From assembly GCA_017643925.1 (NCBI GenBank), contig JAEPML010000001.1:124001-188000 (forward strand): a stretch of 64,000 nt of DNA, in the 5' to 3' direction. A model generated the notes under the pieces. That model worked only from the letters and a program-made list of their open reading frames with translations, had not been told where the DNA came from and did no database searches. A program made the translations under genes and the position numbers. Below, piece after piece: positions 9,291 through 17,273 of the stretch; the first letter of the stretch is position 1, and every line of letters begins with the position of its first letter. Source of the stretch: Roseibium sp. (GTDB lineage: Bacteria; Pseudomonadota; Alphaproteobacteria; Rhizobiales; Stappiaceae).

Positions 9291-10721
9291 ATGGCAAACC
9301 TGCTGACACCCGATATCTGCGTGATCGGCGCCGGTTCCGGTGGCTTGTCCGTTGCGGCAGCCGCCGCGGCCTTCGGAGTGGATGTTGTCCTGATCGAGAA
9401 GGGCTTGATGGGAGGCGATTGCCTGAACTACGGCTGCGTGCCTTCCAAGGCCCTGCTGGCAGCGGGAAAGGCGGCGCGTCAGGCGGCACAGACGGACGCC
9501 TTCGGGACGACCTGTAGCGGTCAGACCATCGACTTTACCAGGGCCAATGACCATGTGCGGCATGTGATTGCAACGATCGAACCCCACGATTCGCAGGACC
9601 GGTTCGAGGGGCTCGGCGTGACCGTGCTGCGCGAACGGGCCGAGTTCATTTCCAGGGACGCGGTTCTGGCAGGGGATACGGAGATCCGGGCCCGCCGTTT
9701 TGTCGTGGCGACCGGTTCGACCGCCCTTGTTCCACCGATCCCCGGGCTGGATGACGTTCCTTACCTGACCAACGAAACCCTGTTCGAACAACGCGAGCGG
9801 CCGGAGCACCTTGTGATCATAGGCGGGGGACCCATCGGACTGGAGATGGCACAGGCGCACCGCAGGCTCGGATCACAGGTCACGGTGATCGAAGCCGCAA
9901 AGGCGCTCGGGAAGGACGATGCCGAATTGGCGGGCATTGTTCTGGATGCCGTGCGCGCGGAGGGTGTTGCCATACTCGAAGGCACCAGCGTCGACCGCGT
10001 TGAAAAGACCGCGACCGGCGTCGACGTCATTGCCAGGACGGCCGAGGGAAAGACCATAGAGGTTGCGGCCAGTCATCTTCTGGTTGCTGCTGGACGGGCA
10101 CCGAATGTCCAGGGCCTTGGATTGGAGAAGGCGGGTATCGACTTCACCGCCAGGGGAATCAGTGTCGACAAGGGATTGCGTTCCTCAAACAAACGGGTCT
10201 ACGCAATCGGGGACGTTGCCGGAGGCCTGCAATTCACCCACGTGGCCGGATACCAGGCCGGCCTGGTGATCCGATCGATCCTGTTCCGCATGCCGATCTC
10301 GATGAACGAAGACCTGGTTCCCTGGGTAACCTATACTTCGCCCGAACTTGGTCATATCGGACTGAACGAGGCCCAGGCGCGCGAGCGGCACGGTGCGAAG
10401 GTCAAGGTGCTGACGGCTGAATATGCCGGCAATGACCGGGCCCAGGCGGAAGGGTTGACGATTGGGAAGCTGAAACTCATTGCAGGACCCAAGGGGCGCC
10501 TGCTCGGTGCCGATATCGTGGGGGCACAGGCCGGCGAAATCCTCAATCTTCTTTCGCTGGCGATCTCGAAAAAGATGACCATGAAAGACCTTGCCGGATT
10601 TATTGCACCTTACCCGACGCTTGGAGAACTGGTGCGCCGGGCCGCAATTTCCTATTATGCCGAGGCCCCCGGGAATATCTGGGTTCGCCGCATCATTGGT
10701 TTGCTGCGCAAGTTTGGATAA
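9291..10721 (+). CDS. Class I pyridine nucleotide-disulfide oxidoreductase (MerA/Lpd-like)
   Basis: The protein has 476 residues. The FAD-binding motif is GAGSGGLSVAAAAA near residue 15, the redox-active pair is CLNYGCVPSK near residue 45, the NAD(P) motif is IIGGGPIGLEMAQAHRRLG, and the second FAD contact is VYAIGDVAGG. The C-terminal dimerisation domain ends in PYPTLGELVRRA. The HPT and extra Cys pairs of true mercuric reductases are absent, so it is a related flavoprotein of unknown substrate rather than MerA or E3. GGAG precedes the ATG. It is probably co-transcribed with the TVP38-like gene. Confidence 0.88.
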   Translation: MANLLTPDICVIGAGSGGLSVAAAAAAFGVDVVLIEKGLMGGDCLNYGCVPSKALLAAGKAARQAAQTDAFGTTCSGQTIDFTRANDHVRHVIATIEPHDSQDRFEGLGVTVLRERAEFISRDAVLAGDTEIRARRFVVATGSTALVPPIPGLDDVPYLTNETLFEQRERPEHLVIIGGGPIGLEMAQAHRRLGSQVTVIEAAKALGKDDAELAGIVLDAVRAEGVAILEGTSVDRVEKTATGVDVIARTAEGKTIEVAASHLLVAAGRAPNVQGLGLEKAGIDFTARGISVDKGLRSSNKRVYAIGDVAGGLQFTHVAGYQAGLVIRSILFRMPISMNEDLVPWVTYTSPELGHIGLNEAQARERHGAKVKVLTAEYAGNDRAQAEGLTIGKLKLIAGPKGRLLGADIVGAQAGEILNLLSLAISKKMTMKDLAGFIAPYPTLGELVRRAAISYYAEAPGNIWVRRIIGLLRKFG

Positions 10722-10773
10722 TCGATTGCCAAAGCAGCGCCCATGAGTGTGGCGCGCGATTAGGACGGAAGAC

Positions 10774-12246
10774 ATGAAGCATGAGGGCGCTCCGCAAGGA
10801 GACGTTGTCCCTTCTACGGACGAGAATTCGCCGACAGATCCGGAGATTGGCCTTGACCGTCACCGGTTTGGTGGCCTGTCGGGCAAATTGCTTTTGCTGA
10901 CCGTCGTGTTCGTGATGCTGGCGGAGGTTTTCATTTATGTTCCTTCCATCGCCAACTTCCGCAACACCTGGCTGAACGATCGCCTGACAACGGCAGGTGT
11001 AGCCGCGTCCGTTCTGGCCGAAACAAGCACCATTGCACCCAGGCTGCAGGAAGAATTGCTGCGCACCACCGGCGCGGTTGCCATTTCCCTCGACCAGGGC
11101 TCGCGGCGCAGCCTGATCGCCATGAGCACCGTGCCGAGCGAGGTTGATTTCGTCATCAACATGGCCAATGTGACACCCTGGTCGTCCATCCTGAGCAGCT
11201 TCCAGATCCTGACCTATCGCGGGGACGGTCTCATGCGGGTAAATGGCCTGGGACAGATGGGGCATACCGAACGCGTGGACGTTGTTCTGCCTGTCAGTCT
11301 GCTGCAGCAGGACATGCTGGCCTTTTCCGGTCGCATCCTCGCCCTGTCGCTCTTCATTTCGGTGATCACCGCGAGCCTTGTCTATGTCACGCTGCGCGCC
11401 GTTTTCATCAGACCTTTGCGCAAGCTGACCCGGTCGATGGAGCGGTTCGCCGAAAATCCGGAAGACGCTTCCCGGATCATGCGCTTCTCCGGGCGCAAGG
11501 ATGAACTCGGTGACGCCGAATTCCGTCTGGCCGCCATGGAAGAGGCGCTTGCCCGGGCACTTCATCAAAAGCAGCGGCTCGCCGATCTCGGACTGGCCGT
11601 CTCCAAGATCAACCACGATTTGCGCAACCTCCTGGCATCGGCGCAACTGTTCCTGGAACGCCTGGAACATGTGCCCGACCCGACTGTCAGCCGCCTCGCG
11701 CCGAAAATCCTGGCAACCCTTGATCGCGCGGTCGGATACACGCAGGCGGTGATGTCCTATGGCAAGGCCCAGGAACGCGCGCCGCAGCGACGGTTGCTGG
11801 CCCTGGCGCGCGTCGGCGATGACGTTGCCGATGTGCTCGGCCTTGTCGACCACGACAGCGTGACTTTCGAGAACAAGGTTCCCGAGGACATCGAAATCGA
11901 CGCCGATCCCGAACAGATTTTCAGGGTGCTTCTCAATCTGGTGCGCAACGCCGTGCAGGCCCTGGAAGCGGAGAAGGACGAGACACTTGTCCGCCGGATC
12001 ACGCTGGAGGCCCGGCGGGAAGGCACATGCGTGAATGTGCGGGTCTCGGACACCGGTCCGGGTATACCTGAAAACATCAAGAAAGCCCTGTTCAAGGCGT
12101 TTCACAGCGGCTCGAAGAATGGCGGTGTCGGCCTCGGCCTTGCGATCGTCGCCGAGCTCTTGAAGGCGCATGGTGGCCGTATCTACCTGGACGACAATAC
12201 CCCCGGCACATGTTTCTGTCTCGAGGTGCCCGACCGGGCTGCGTGA
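10774..12246 (+). CDS. Sensor histidine kinase with HAMP domain
   Basis: The protein has 490 residues from the ATG at 10774, which is preceded by GGAAG (a GTG nine codons earlier is possible). Two membrane segments, LLLLTVVFVMLAEVFIYV and LSLFISVITASLVYV, flank a periplasmic sensor region of about 150 residues. A HAMP linker follows. The H-box is KINHDLRNLL, with His as the phosphoacceptor. The ATPase domain has the N-box LVRNAVQALEAE, the G1 box SDTGPGIPENI and the G2 box GGVGLGLAIV. No response regulator gene is adjacent, so the partner is elsewhere. The signal is unknown. Confidence 0.88.
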   Translation: MKHEGAPQGDVVPSTDENSPTDPEIGLDRHRFGGLSGKLLLLTVVFVMLAEVFIYVPSIANFRNTWLNDRLTTAGVAASVLAETSTIAPRLQEELLRTTGAVAISLDQGSRRSLIAMSTVPSEVDFVINMANVTPWSSILSSFQILTYRGDGLMRVNGLGQMGHTERVDVVLPVSLLQQDMLAFSGRILALSLFISVITASLVYVTLRAVFIRPLRKLTRSMERFAENPEDASRIMRFSGRKDELGDAEFRLAAMEEALARALHQKQRLADLGLAVSKINHDLRNLLASAQLFLERLEHVPDPTVSRLAPKILATLDRAVGYTQAVMSYGKAQERAPQRRLLALARVGDDVADVLGLVDHDSVTFENKVPEDIEIDADPEQIFRVLLNLVRNAVQALEAEKDETLVRRITLEARREGTCVNVRVSDTGPGIPENIKKALFKAFHSGSKNGGVGLGLAIVAELLKAHGGRIYLDDNTPGTCFCLEVPDRAA

Positions 12247-12470
12247 GTTCCCGGTTCAAGGGCTTCTTGCGTCTCCACAGGCAGTATTTCGGGCTTTTCG
12301 GCGGCTTTTCGGTGAATGTGACATTTCCTTGAAAAAAAGTTCAAAAAGGTCCTTGCATTCACCGCGGGACCGCAGTACGTAAGCGCCCTGTCCGGAGCGC
12401 AAGACAACGCCCGGCAACGCAAGATGGCGATCAGGGGCTTCGGCCCGAAAACACCATCTTCGCCCTATAC

Positions 12471-12547
12471 GCACCGGTAGCTCAGCTGGATAGAGCACCA
12501 GACTACGAATCTGGGGGTCGGGGGTTCGAATCCTCCCCGGTGCGCCA
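12471..12547 (+). tRNA. tRNA-Arg(ACG)
   Basis: This is a 77-base cloverleaf with encoded CCA. The acceptor stem is GCACCGG/CCGGTGC, and the D-arm has GCTC..GAGC. The anticodon arm is CCAGA-CTACGAA-TCTGG, with anticodon ACG (inosine-modified in the mature RNA, reading CGU/CGC/CGA). The T-arm contains TTCGAAT. It is a single gene, not in a cluster. Confidence 0.97.
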
Positions 12548-12870
12548 TTCCTCCAAATCTTTAATTTGTTTGTCCTGTTAGCCTCATGGGACCCTGCGCG
12601 CGCTCGCGTCGGATCAAGGCTGCATTACGTCTTGTCTTCACCGCTGGTCATGCCAGAGCGGTCGGCGATGGTCCTCAATCCAACTGAATGTGATGCAAGC
12701 CCGCTGTCAGGCGGGAAGTCCCATTTTGTGCCAAAAACAAGATTAATTTCAGCTCAAGGTAGATGATATTTAAGTTTACACTTGCAATTCTTGGTTTTTG
12801 TTGCTTGGCTTATCTATCGCCAAAGTAGCGATCAAGGTTTTGAGTGTTTGTTTTACGAGGCGGGTTAGAT
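12548..12870. other. Gene-free spacer after tRNA-Arg
   Basis: This 323-base stretch is noticeably more AT-rich near its right end than the flanking genes. I see no gene, no integrase and no second copy of the tRNA 3' end in the window that would mark an attachment site. It presumably holds the promoter of the murein hydrolase gene. Confidence 0.5.
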
Positions 12871-14838
12871 ATGGCAGTTATCAATCAATCCGAACTTGCC
12901 GGAAAAATCCGGGACCGTCCGATCGGCAAAAGACTAGAGGCATTGCTTTCAAGAGCAGCAGATGCCGCCGGTATTGACGAGGTACGGGTCACATCAGGTG
13001 GACAACCAGGGTCGGCCGGCAAGACGACCGGCTCGACGCGCCACAATGGTGGCCGCGCAGCAGATCTCTATCTGATTGCGAACGGAAAGAAGCTTTCCTT
13101 CAGCGACAAGAAAGCGCCACGCGAAATAGAAATGTTCGTGACGGCCTGTGCTGCATTGGGGGCCAACGGGATTGGCGCCGGCGTCGGCTATATGGGCAAG
13201 CACACGCTGCATATCGGTTTCGGTGTTAACAAGAGTGATTCCCGGAAAATAGCCTGGGGGGCGAAGGGGCGTTCCGCGAACGCGCCGAAATGGCTGCGTG
13301 ACGCAACGCAGGCCGGCTGGTTCAATCCCCCGTCCTGGGTGTTCGCGCTCGATGATGCCGAGCCGGAAGATCTCCCCGAAGACTTCGATGAAATTCTCGA
13401 AATCGCGTTTGGTGAAAGCGATGATGGGAGCGCCGCCTCCAATGCGAGCGGAAGTCTGGGAAACATCCCCGCACGTTTTAACGAGGACGTCATTCGGGCC
13501 GCCCAGGCCGCACAGCGTCAATGGGGAACTCCTGCCTCCGTGACCCTTGCGCAATGGGCGATCGAGAGCGCATACGGATCGCGCATGCCGACGGGTTCAA
13601 ACAATCCCTTCGGCATCAAGGCGCGGAGCGGTGACAAGTTTGTGGAAGCCTGGACCACGGAAGTGATCGGCGGGAAATCGCAAAAGGTTCTCGCCAAGTT
13701 TCAGGCATTCCCGGATCTGGACGCCGCTTTCATTCGGCACGGTAGATTGCTGGGAACGTCCAAATACTACACGAAAGCAAGACAGTTCACGCACGATGCC
13801 GACAAGTTCGCCGATGCGCTGACCGGCATTTACGCGACGGATCCCAAATACGGATCAAAACTGAAATCGATTATGAAATCCAACGACCTGTACAGGTTCA
13901 ACCTGCCTGTTGCAGGTGCACCCAGTACCAGTGAAACAACGGGGCCGGACATGAGTGATCCATTGATGCAAGGTCATCCAGACAAGATTCGCGTTTCTGC
14001 GCTTCAGCAGGCGCTCGTGGCGCTTGGGTATCGGCTTGGAAAAGTCGACGGCATTTTTGGTCAGCTCACATCTGAAGCCCTGCTGGCTTTCCAGAACGAG
14101 AACGGACTGCCGACGACCGGTGTTGTGGATGAGGCAACACAGGTGGCATTGAGCCGAGCATCGCCGCGCCGATTTGATGCGAATCGTGAAAACGCAAGCG
14201 AAAACGACATCGCGCAAGGTGGCTCGAGAACCATGATCAATGCCCGGCGCAGCCGGGTGTTGAGCTGGATTACCGGCGTGTTCGGGGCGCTTGGGGTCGG
14301 CAACAGCGCTGTTGTGAATTCGGCAAATGAAGGGGCCGCAGCTGCTCCGTCGGCGTTGCCGGCCGACCTGCTGCCGTTCCTTGCGGAAGTTCAACAGTTG
14401 ACGACCACCGTTACCGTTCAACAGGTAAACGCACTGACACAAAAGGCCCAGGCTTTGAGTGCGCAACTGGGTGGAGCATCCCTGCCACCGGAGGTTCTAA
14501 GCCTCATTGAGCAGCTCAAATCGTCAATTTCGGCTGAAGTCCTTGCGAGCAATCCCCAAATTGCACGCGTGCTGGAGCTTCTCGGCCAGGCAACCGGCGG
14601 GGGACAGCACGGAATGCGAACCGTGTTTGATGTTCTGCCAAGTTTCTTTGCAAACGGAACCGTTCTTGAAGCGGTCATGCAAGGGGTTGCCACGGTCGGT
14701 GCCAGCGTGTTGCCGGGGGTCGGTGGGTCCGTCGGACTGCTTGCGGCTGGTGTATTTGGCCGCCTGTTTGCCAACAGGGTTGCTTCTGCACGCCTGAATG
14801 ACCATAGGACCGGGGCGAACATAAACCCGCTGAAATGA
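12871..14838 (+). CDS. Multidomain murein hydrolase: M15-like + glucosaminidase + PG-binding + membrane tail
   Basis: The protein has 655 residues from the ATG at 12871. Residues about 36-125 resemble an M15-type D,D-peptidase, with STRHNGGRAADLY and later KHTLHIGFG supplying His/Asp ligands. Residues about 200-345 form a FlgJ/LYZ2-type N-acetylglucosaminidase (TLAQWAIESAYGSRM, with the catalytic Glu in AIES, then NPFGIKA). Residues about 370-426 are a PG_binding_1 domain (LQQALVALGYRLGKVDGIFG). The C-terminal part has two hydrophobic, Gly-rich segments (near 465-485 and 606-630), which look membrane-inserting and holin-like. There is no signal peptide. The layout recalls phage or gene-transfer-agent endolysins, yet no capsid or tail gene is nearby. 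A strong hairpin follows the gene. Confidence 0.8.
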   Translation: MAVINQSELAGKIRDRPIGKRLEALLSRAADAAGIDEVRVTSGGQPGSAGKTTGSTRHNGGRAADLYLIANGKKLSFSDKKAPREIEMFVTACAALGANGIGAGVGYMGKHTLHIGFGVNKSDSRKIAWGAKGRSANAPKWLRDATQAGWFNPPSWVFALDDAEPEDLPEDFDEILEIAFGESDDGSAASNASGSLGNIPARFNEDVIRAAQAAQRQWGTPASVTLAQWAIESAYGSRMPTGSNNPFGIKARSGDKFVEAWTTEVIGGKSQKVLAKFQAFPDLDAAFIRHGRLLGTSKYYTKARQFTHDADKFADALTGIYATDPKYGSKLKSIMKSNDLYRFNLPVAGAPSTSETTGPDMSDPLMQGHPDKIRVSALQQALVALGYRLGKVDGIFGQLTSEALLAFQNENGLPTTGVVDEATQVALSRASPRRFDANRENASENDIAQGGSRTMINARRSRVLSWITGVFGALGVGNSAVVNSANEGAAAAPSALPADLLPFLAEVQQLTTTVTVQQVNALTQKAQALSAQLGGASLPPEVLSLIEQLKSSISAEVLASNPQIARVLELLGQATGGGQHGMRTVFDVLPSFFANGTVLEAVMQGVATVGASVLPGVGGSVGLLAAGVFGRLFANRVASARLNDHRTGANINPLK

Positions 14839-14864
14839 GGCGCGTCGGCCACCGCGCATGAAGT

Positions 14865-14898
14865 TTGAGGAGAGGCCGAGCACACGGTCTCTCCTCAA
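14865..14898 (+). terminator. Hairpin after murein hydrolase gene
   Basis: TTGAGGAGAG pairs perfectly with CTCTCCTCAA (10 bp), extended by CCG/CGG around a short loop. No T-run follows, so it may be a terminator or simply an RNA-stabilising 3' hairpin between two convergent genes. Confidence 0.5.
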
Positions 14899-15033
14899 GC
14901 AATTTCGGATCAGGCCGTCTCGACCGAAGGGGCGTTCCGACCGACCTTCGACAGGACGATCATGACAGCGCAGGCACCGACTTCCCTTGTGAGCTGAAGG
15001 CGGTCCCCGCCCAAAGGGGGGGCACCGGCGCTT

Positions 15034-16155
15034 TCAGATCGGAAACCGCAGCAGTGCGGCAAGGGGTGAGGAACCCGGCAGATCGGCTTGCCGGACGCTC
15101 ATGACCTGACCGCCGGTCTCGATGACCCGACAGGCAATCTCGGACAGAACATCATAGCTGTCGGGGCCCGATGTTTCGCTGAAACTGGCTTCTCCGGTCG
15201 ACGGGTCCACCTGACCTGGCAGGGTCGTCTCCATATCCACCAGAAGCGTTTCGACACCACCCATGACCGCAAGGCGTGCTATTTCGGAGACACTGTCGCT
15301 GGCGCGGCGATCGTTAACACGGGAAGCATAGGTGCCACGAACTTCCTTGAGCAGATCCTCGTAATAGGCGTCGATCAGCACCCGTGATGCAGACGCAATC
15401 TCCGCATCGGTGCTTTCCTCAGAAACACCCTCGGGATGTCCCTCCAGAACATGATCGTAGCTGCAAACCGACAGGAAGATGGATCTCAGCGGTTCATGCA
15501 CGACGAGAATGAGCGGAACATCACCACCGGAAAGCAGTGGGCGAAGGGCCTCGTCCACACGCCTGGAATACGCCAGCAGATGGACTTTCTGCCCTTCGCT
15601 TCCCTGGAGCCTGCCCTTGGGAGATCGGCCGAGAATGCTGGCCTTGCGGGCAACGCTCGCAGCGTCGCTCGGCATGCCGTGACCTTGAATCTCGCCCGCC
15701 GGGCGGTCCCCGGTAATCTCAACCGCGCGCACTGCATTCTGACCCAGCACCAGTGCAATCGCATTATGTGGGAAGGTCACGGCCCGCAGGAGAGGCGTCA
15801 GGTGAAACCGGTCCGAGATCTCCACCCCGTCCATCAGGTGATTGGGCAGACGAAAGGTCCGGATCCTGTCCGGTGTCGCGAAAACCACCAGGCTCTCCGA
15901 TTGATGGGCCCAGAAATCGTCATCTTCGACCATGTCGGCAAGGCTCGCCTCCAGGGCTGCGAAATCGGACTTTGAAATACGGCCGTCATTGATCTGTTGA
16001 AGAGCGTCATGGGCAAGGTTGGAGAACTTGATCCTGTCCTGCTGTGCTTCCTGCGTAAGGGGTGTTGTCCTCAGGGAAAAGCTGAGACTTGCCGGATGCC
16101 GCTTTTTCGCGAGGGCCCGGATTTCGGCTGCAGTGGGAATATCAACGTAACGCAT
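15034..16155 (-). CDS. baeRF11-type archaeo-eukaryotic release-factor-like protein
   Basis: The protein has 373 residues from the ATG at 16153-16155; a longer frame upstream lacks conserved features. MRYVDIPTAAEI, a stretch around FATPDRIRTFRLPN, DRFHLTPLLRAVTFP and GRLQGSEGQKVHLLAYSR match my memory of the bacterial eRF1-related family baeRF11. The C-terminal third (MGGVETLLVDMETTLPG, YDVLSEIACRVIETGG) corresponds to the eRF1 domain-3 fold. eRF1 relatives are ribosome-associated in archaea and eukaryotes; bacterial members are largely uncharacterised and are proposed to act on stalled or specialised ribosomes. I see no GGQ motif. It is convergent with the murein hydrolase gene and divergent from the LicA-like kinase. 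Confidence 0.72.
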   Translation of the reverse strand: MRYVDIPTAAEIRALAKKRHPASLSFSLRTTPLTQEAQQDRIKFSNLAHDALQQINDGRISKSDFAALEASLADMVEDDDFWAHQSESLVVFATPDRIRTFRLPNHLMDGVEISDRFHLTPLLRAVTFPHNAIALVLGQNAVRAVEITGDRPAGEIQGHGMPSDAASVARKASILGRSPKGRLQGSEGQKVHLLAYSRRVDEALRPLLSGGDVPLILVVHEPLRSIFLSVCSYDHVLEGHPEGVSEESTDAEIASASRVLIDAYYEDLLKEVRGTYASRVNDRRASDSVSEIARLAVMGGVETLLVDMETTLPGQVDPSTGEASFSETSGPDSYDVLSEIACRVIETGGQVMSVRQADLPGSSPLAALLRFPI

Positions 16156-16373
16156 CTTGAATAGTCCTGCACAATCTAAAAAGGGAAACTGACCCGACGG
16201 TATTCCGCGAAATTCGAATGCGCAATTGTTGTTTGGTCTCACTGACCAGGGCTGGATCTGGCGCGGTTCCCGTCCCATACTCTGAGCGTTATTTGATCTG
16301 ATTGTTGTTTGCCGGGCGTGAATTCAACTGCCTGTTTCGATCCACGAGGCAGTCGGCGCCGCCCGCAAGGAGC

Positions 16374-17267
16374 ATGTGCCCGGGGGCCGCCTTGTCCGAA
16401 GCTGCAATTGAGCGCGCTGCGTCGCTGTCCTGTTTTACCGAACCAACGGACATTGCCGTCCTCGACGGTGGCATTACCAATGTGAACCTTGTGGTGCGCG
16501 ACGGTGACAGGCGTTATGTGGTGCGGCTCGGAGACGATATCCCGGAACATGGCGTCATGCGCTGGAACGAACTCGTTCTGAGCCGAGCCGCGGAAGCTGC
16601 AGGCATATCGCCCGCAGTTGTCCATCATGAACCAGGCGCCCTGGTGCTCGACTTCGTCGAGGCCAGAACCTTCACGGAAGCCGATGTCCGCGACCCCGTG
16701 AACCTTCCCCGCATCATCGATCTGATCCTCCGTGTCCATCGCAACCTTAAAGCGCATTTGACAAGCCCCGTTCTTGCCTTCTGGCCCTTCCAGGTAAATC
16801 GAACTTACGCAACTCGGCTGTCATCAGAAGGCTCGACGCATTCCGGTCTGCTGCCGCACTTGATGGAAACGTGCGACGATCTTGAGAGGGCAGTTGGGCA
16901 AGTCGATCTTGTGATCGGCCATAACGACCTGCTGGCCGCCAACATTCTCGATGATGGCGACAGGCTGTGGCTGATCGATTGGGAATACGGGGGCTTCAAT
17001 TCGCCGCTGTTCGACCTTTCGGGTCTTGCCTCGAACAATGGCCTTTCGGAGGACCAGGAACGCGAGATGCTGAGGCACTATTTCGGTGAGGAGCCGGACC
17101 GGATCTGGCGTGCCTATACTGCGATGAAATGTGCTTCCCTGATGCGCGAAACCCTTTGGTCCATGACTTCCGAAATTCACTCCGACCTTGATTTTGACTA
17201 TGCCGGCTACACGGAAGAAAACCTTCAGCGGCTGAATGCTGCGCTGGCCGCTTTTAAAGATTTGTGA
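16374..17267 (+). CDS. LicA/choline-kinase-like phosphotransferase (APH fold)
   Basis: The protein has about 297 residues. The C-lobe is diagnostic of the choline/ethanolamine kinase and APH superfamily: the catalytic Brenner motif VIGHNDLLAANIL, then the metal-binding segment LIDWEYGGFNSPLFDL. An N-lobe Gly-rich start (LDGGITNVNLVVRDG, with VVRLGDD) binds ATP. The ATG at 16374 has AGGAG unusually close, so the true start may be the downstream TTG near residue 9. The next gene, a DMGDH-like enzyme, begins six bases after the stop, so the two are almost certainly co-transcribed. The substrate could be choline or another amino alcohol; this is inference from family and neighbour. Confidence 0.8.
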   Translation: MCPGAALSEAAIERAASLSCFTEPTDIAVLDGGITNVNLVVRDGDRRYVVRLGDDIPEHGVMRWNELVLSRAAEAAGISPAVVHHEPGALVLDFVEARTFTEADVRDPVNLPRIIDLILRVHRNLKAHLTSPVLAFWPFQVNRTYATRLSSEGSTHSGLLPHLMETCDDLERAVGQVDLVIGHNDLLAANILDDGDRLWLIDWEYGGFNSPLFDLSGLASNNGLSEDQEREMLRHYFGEEPDRIWRAYTAMKCASLMRETLWSMTSEIHSDLDFDYAGYTEENLQRLNAALAAFKDL

Positions 17268-17273
17268 GACCTG

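Noticed and set aside
12471-12870. Integration site of a mobile element at tRNA-Arg
   Set aside because: No integrase, and no repeat of the tRNA 3' end was found in the window; the murein hydrolase alone does not prove an element.
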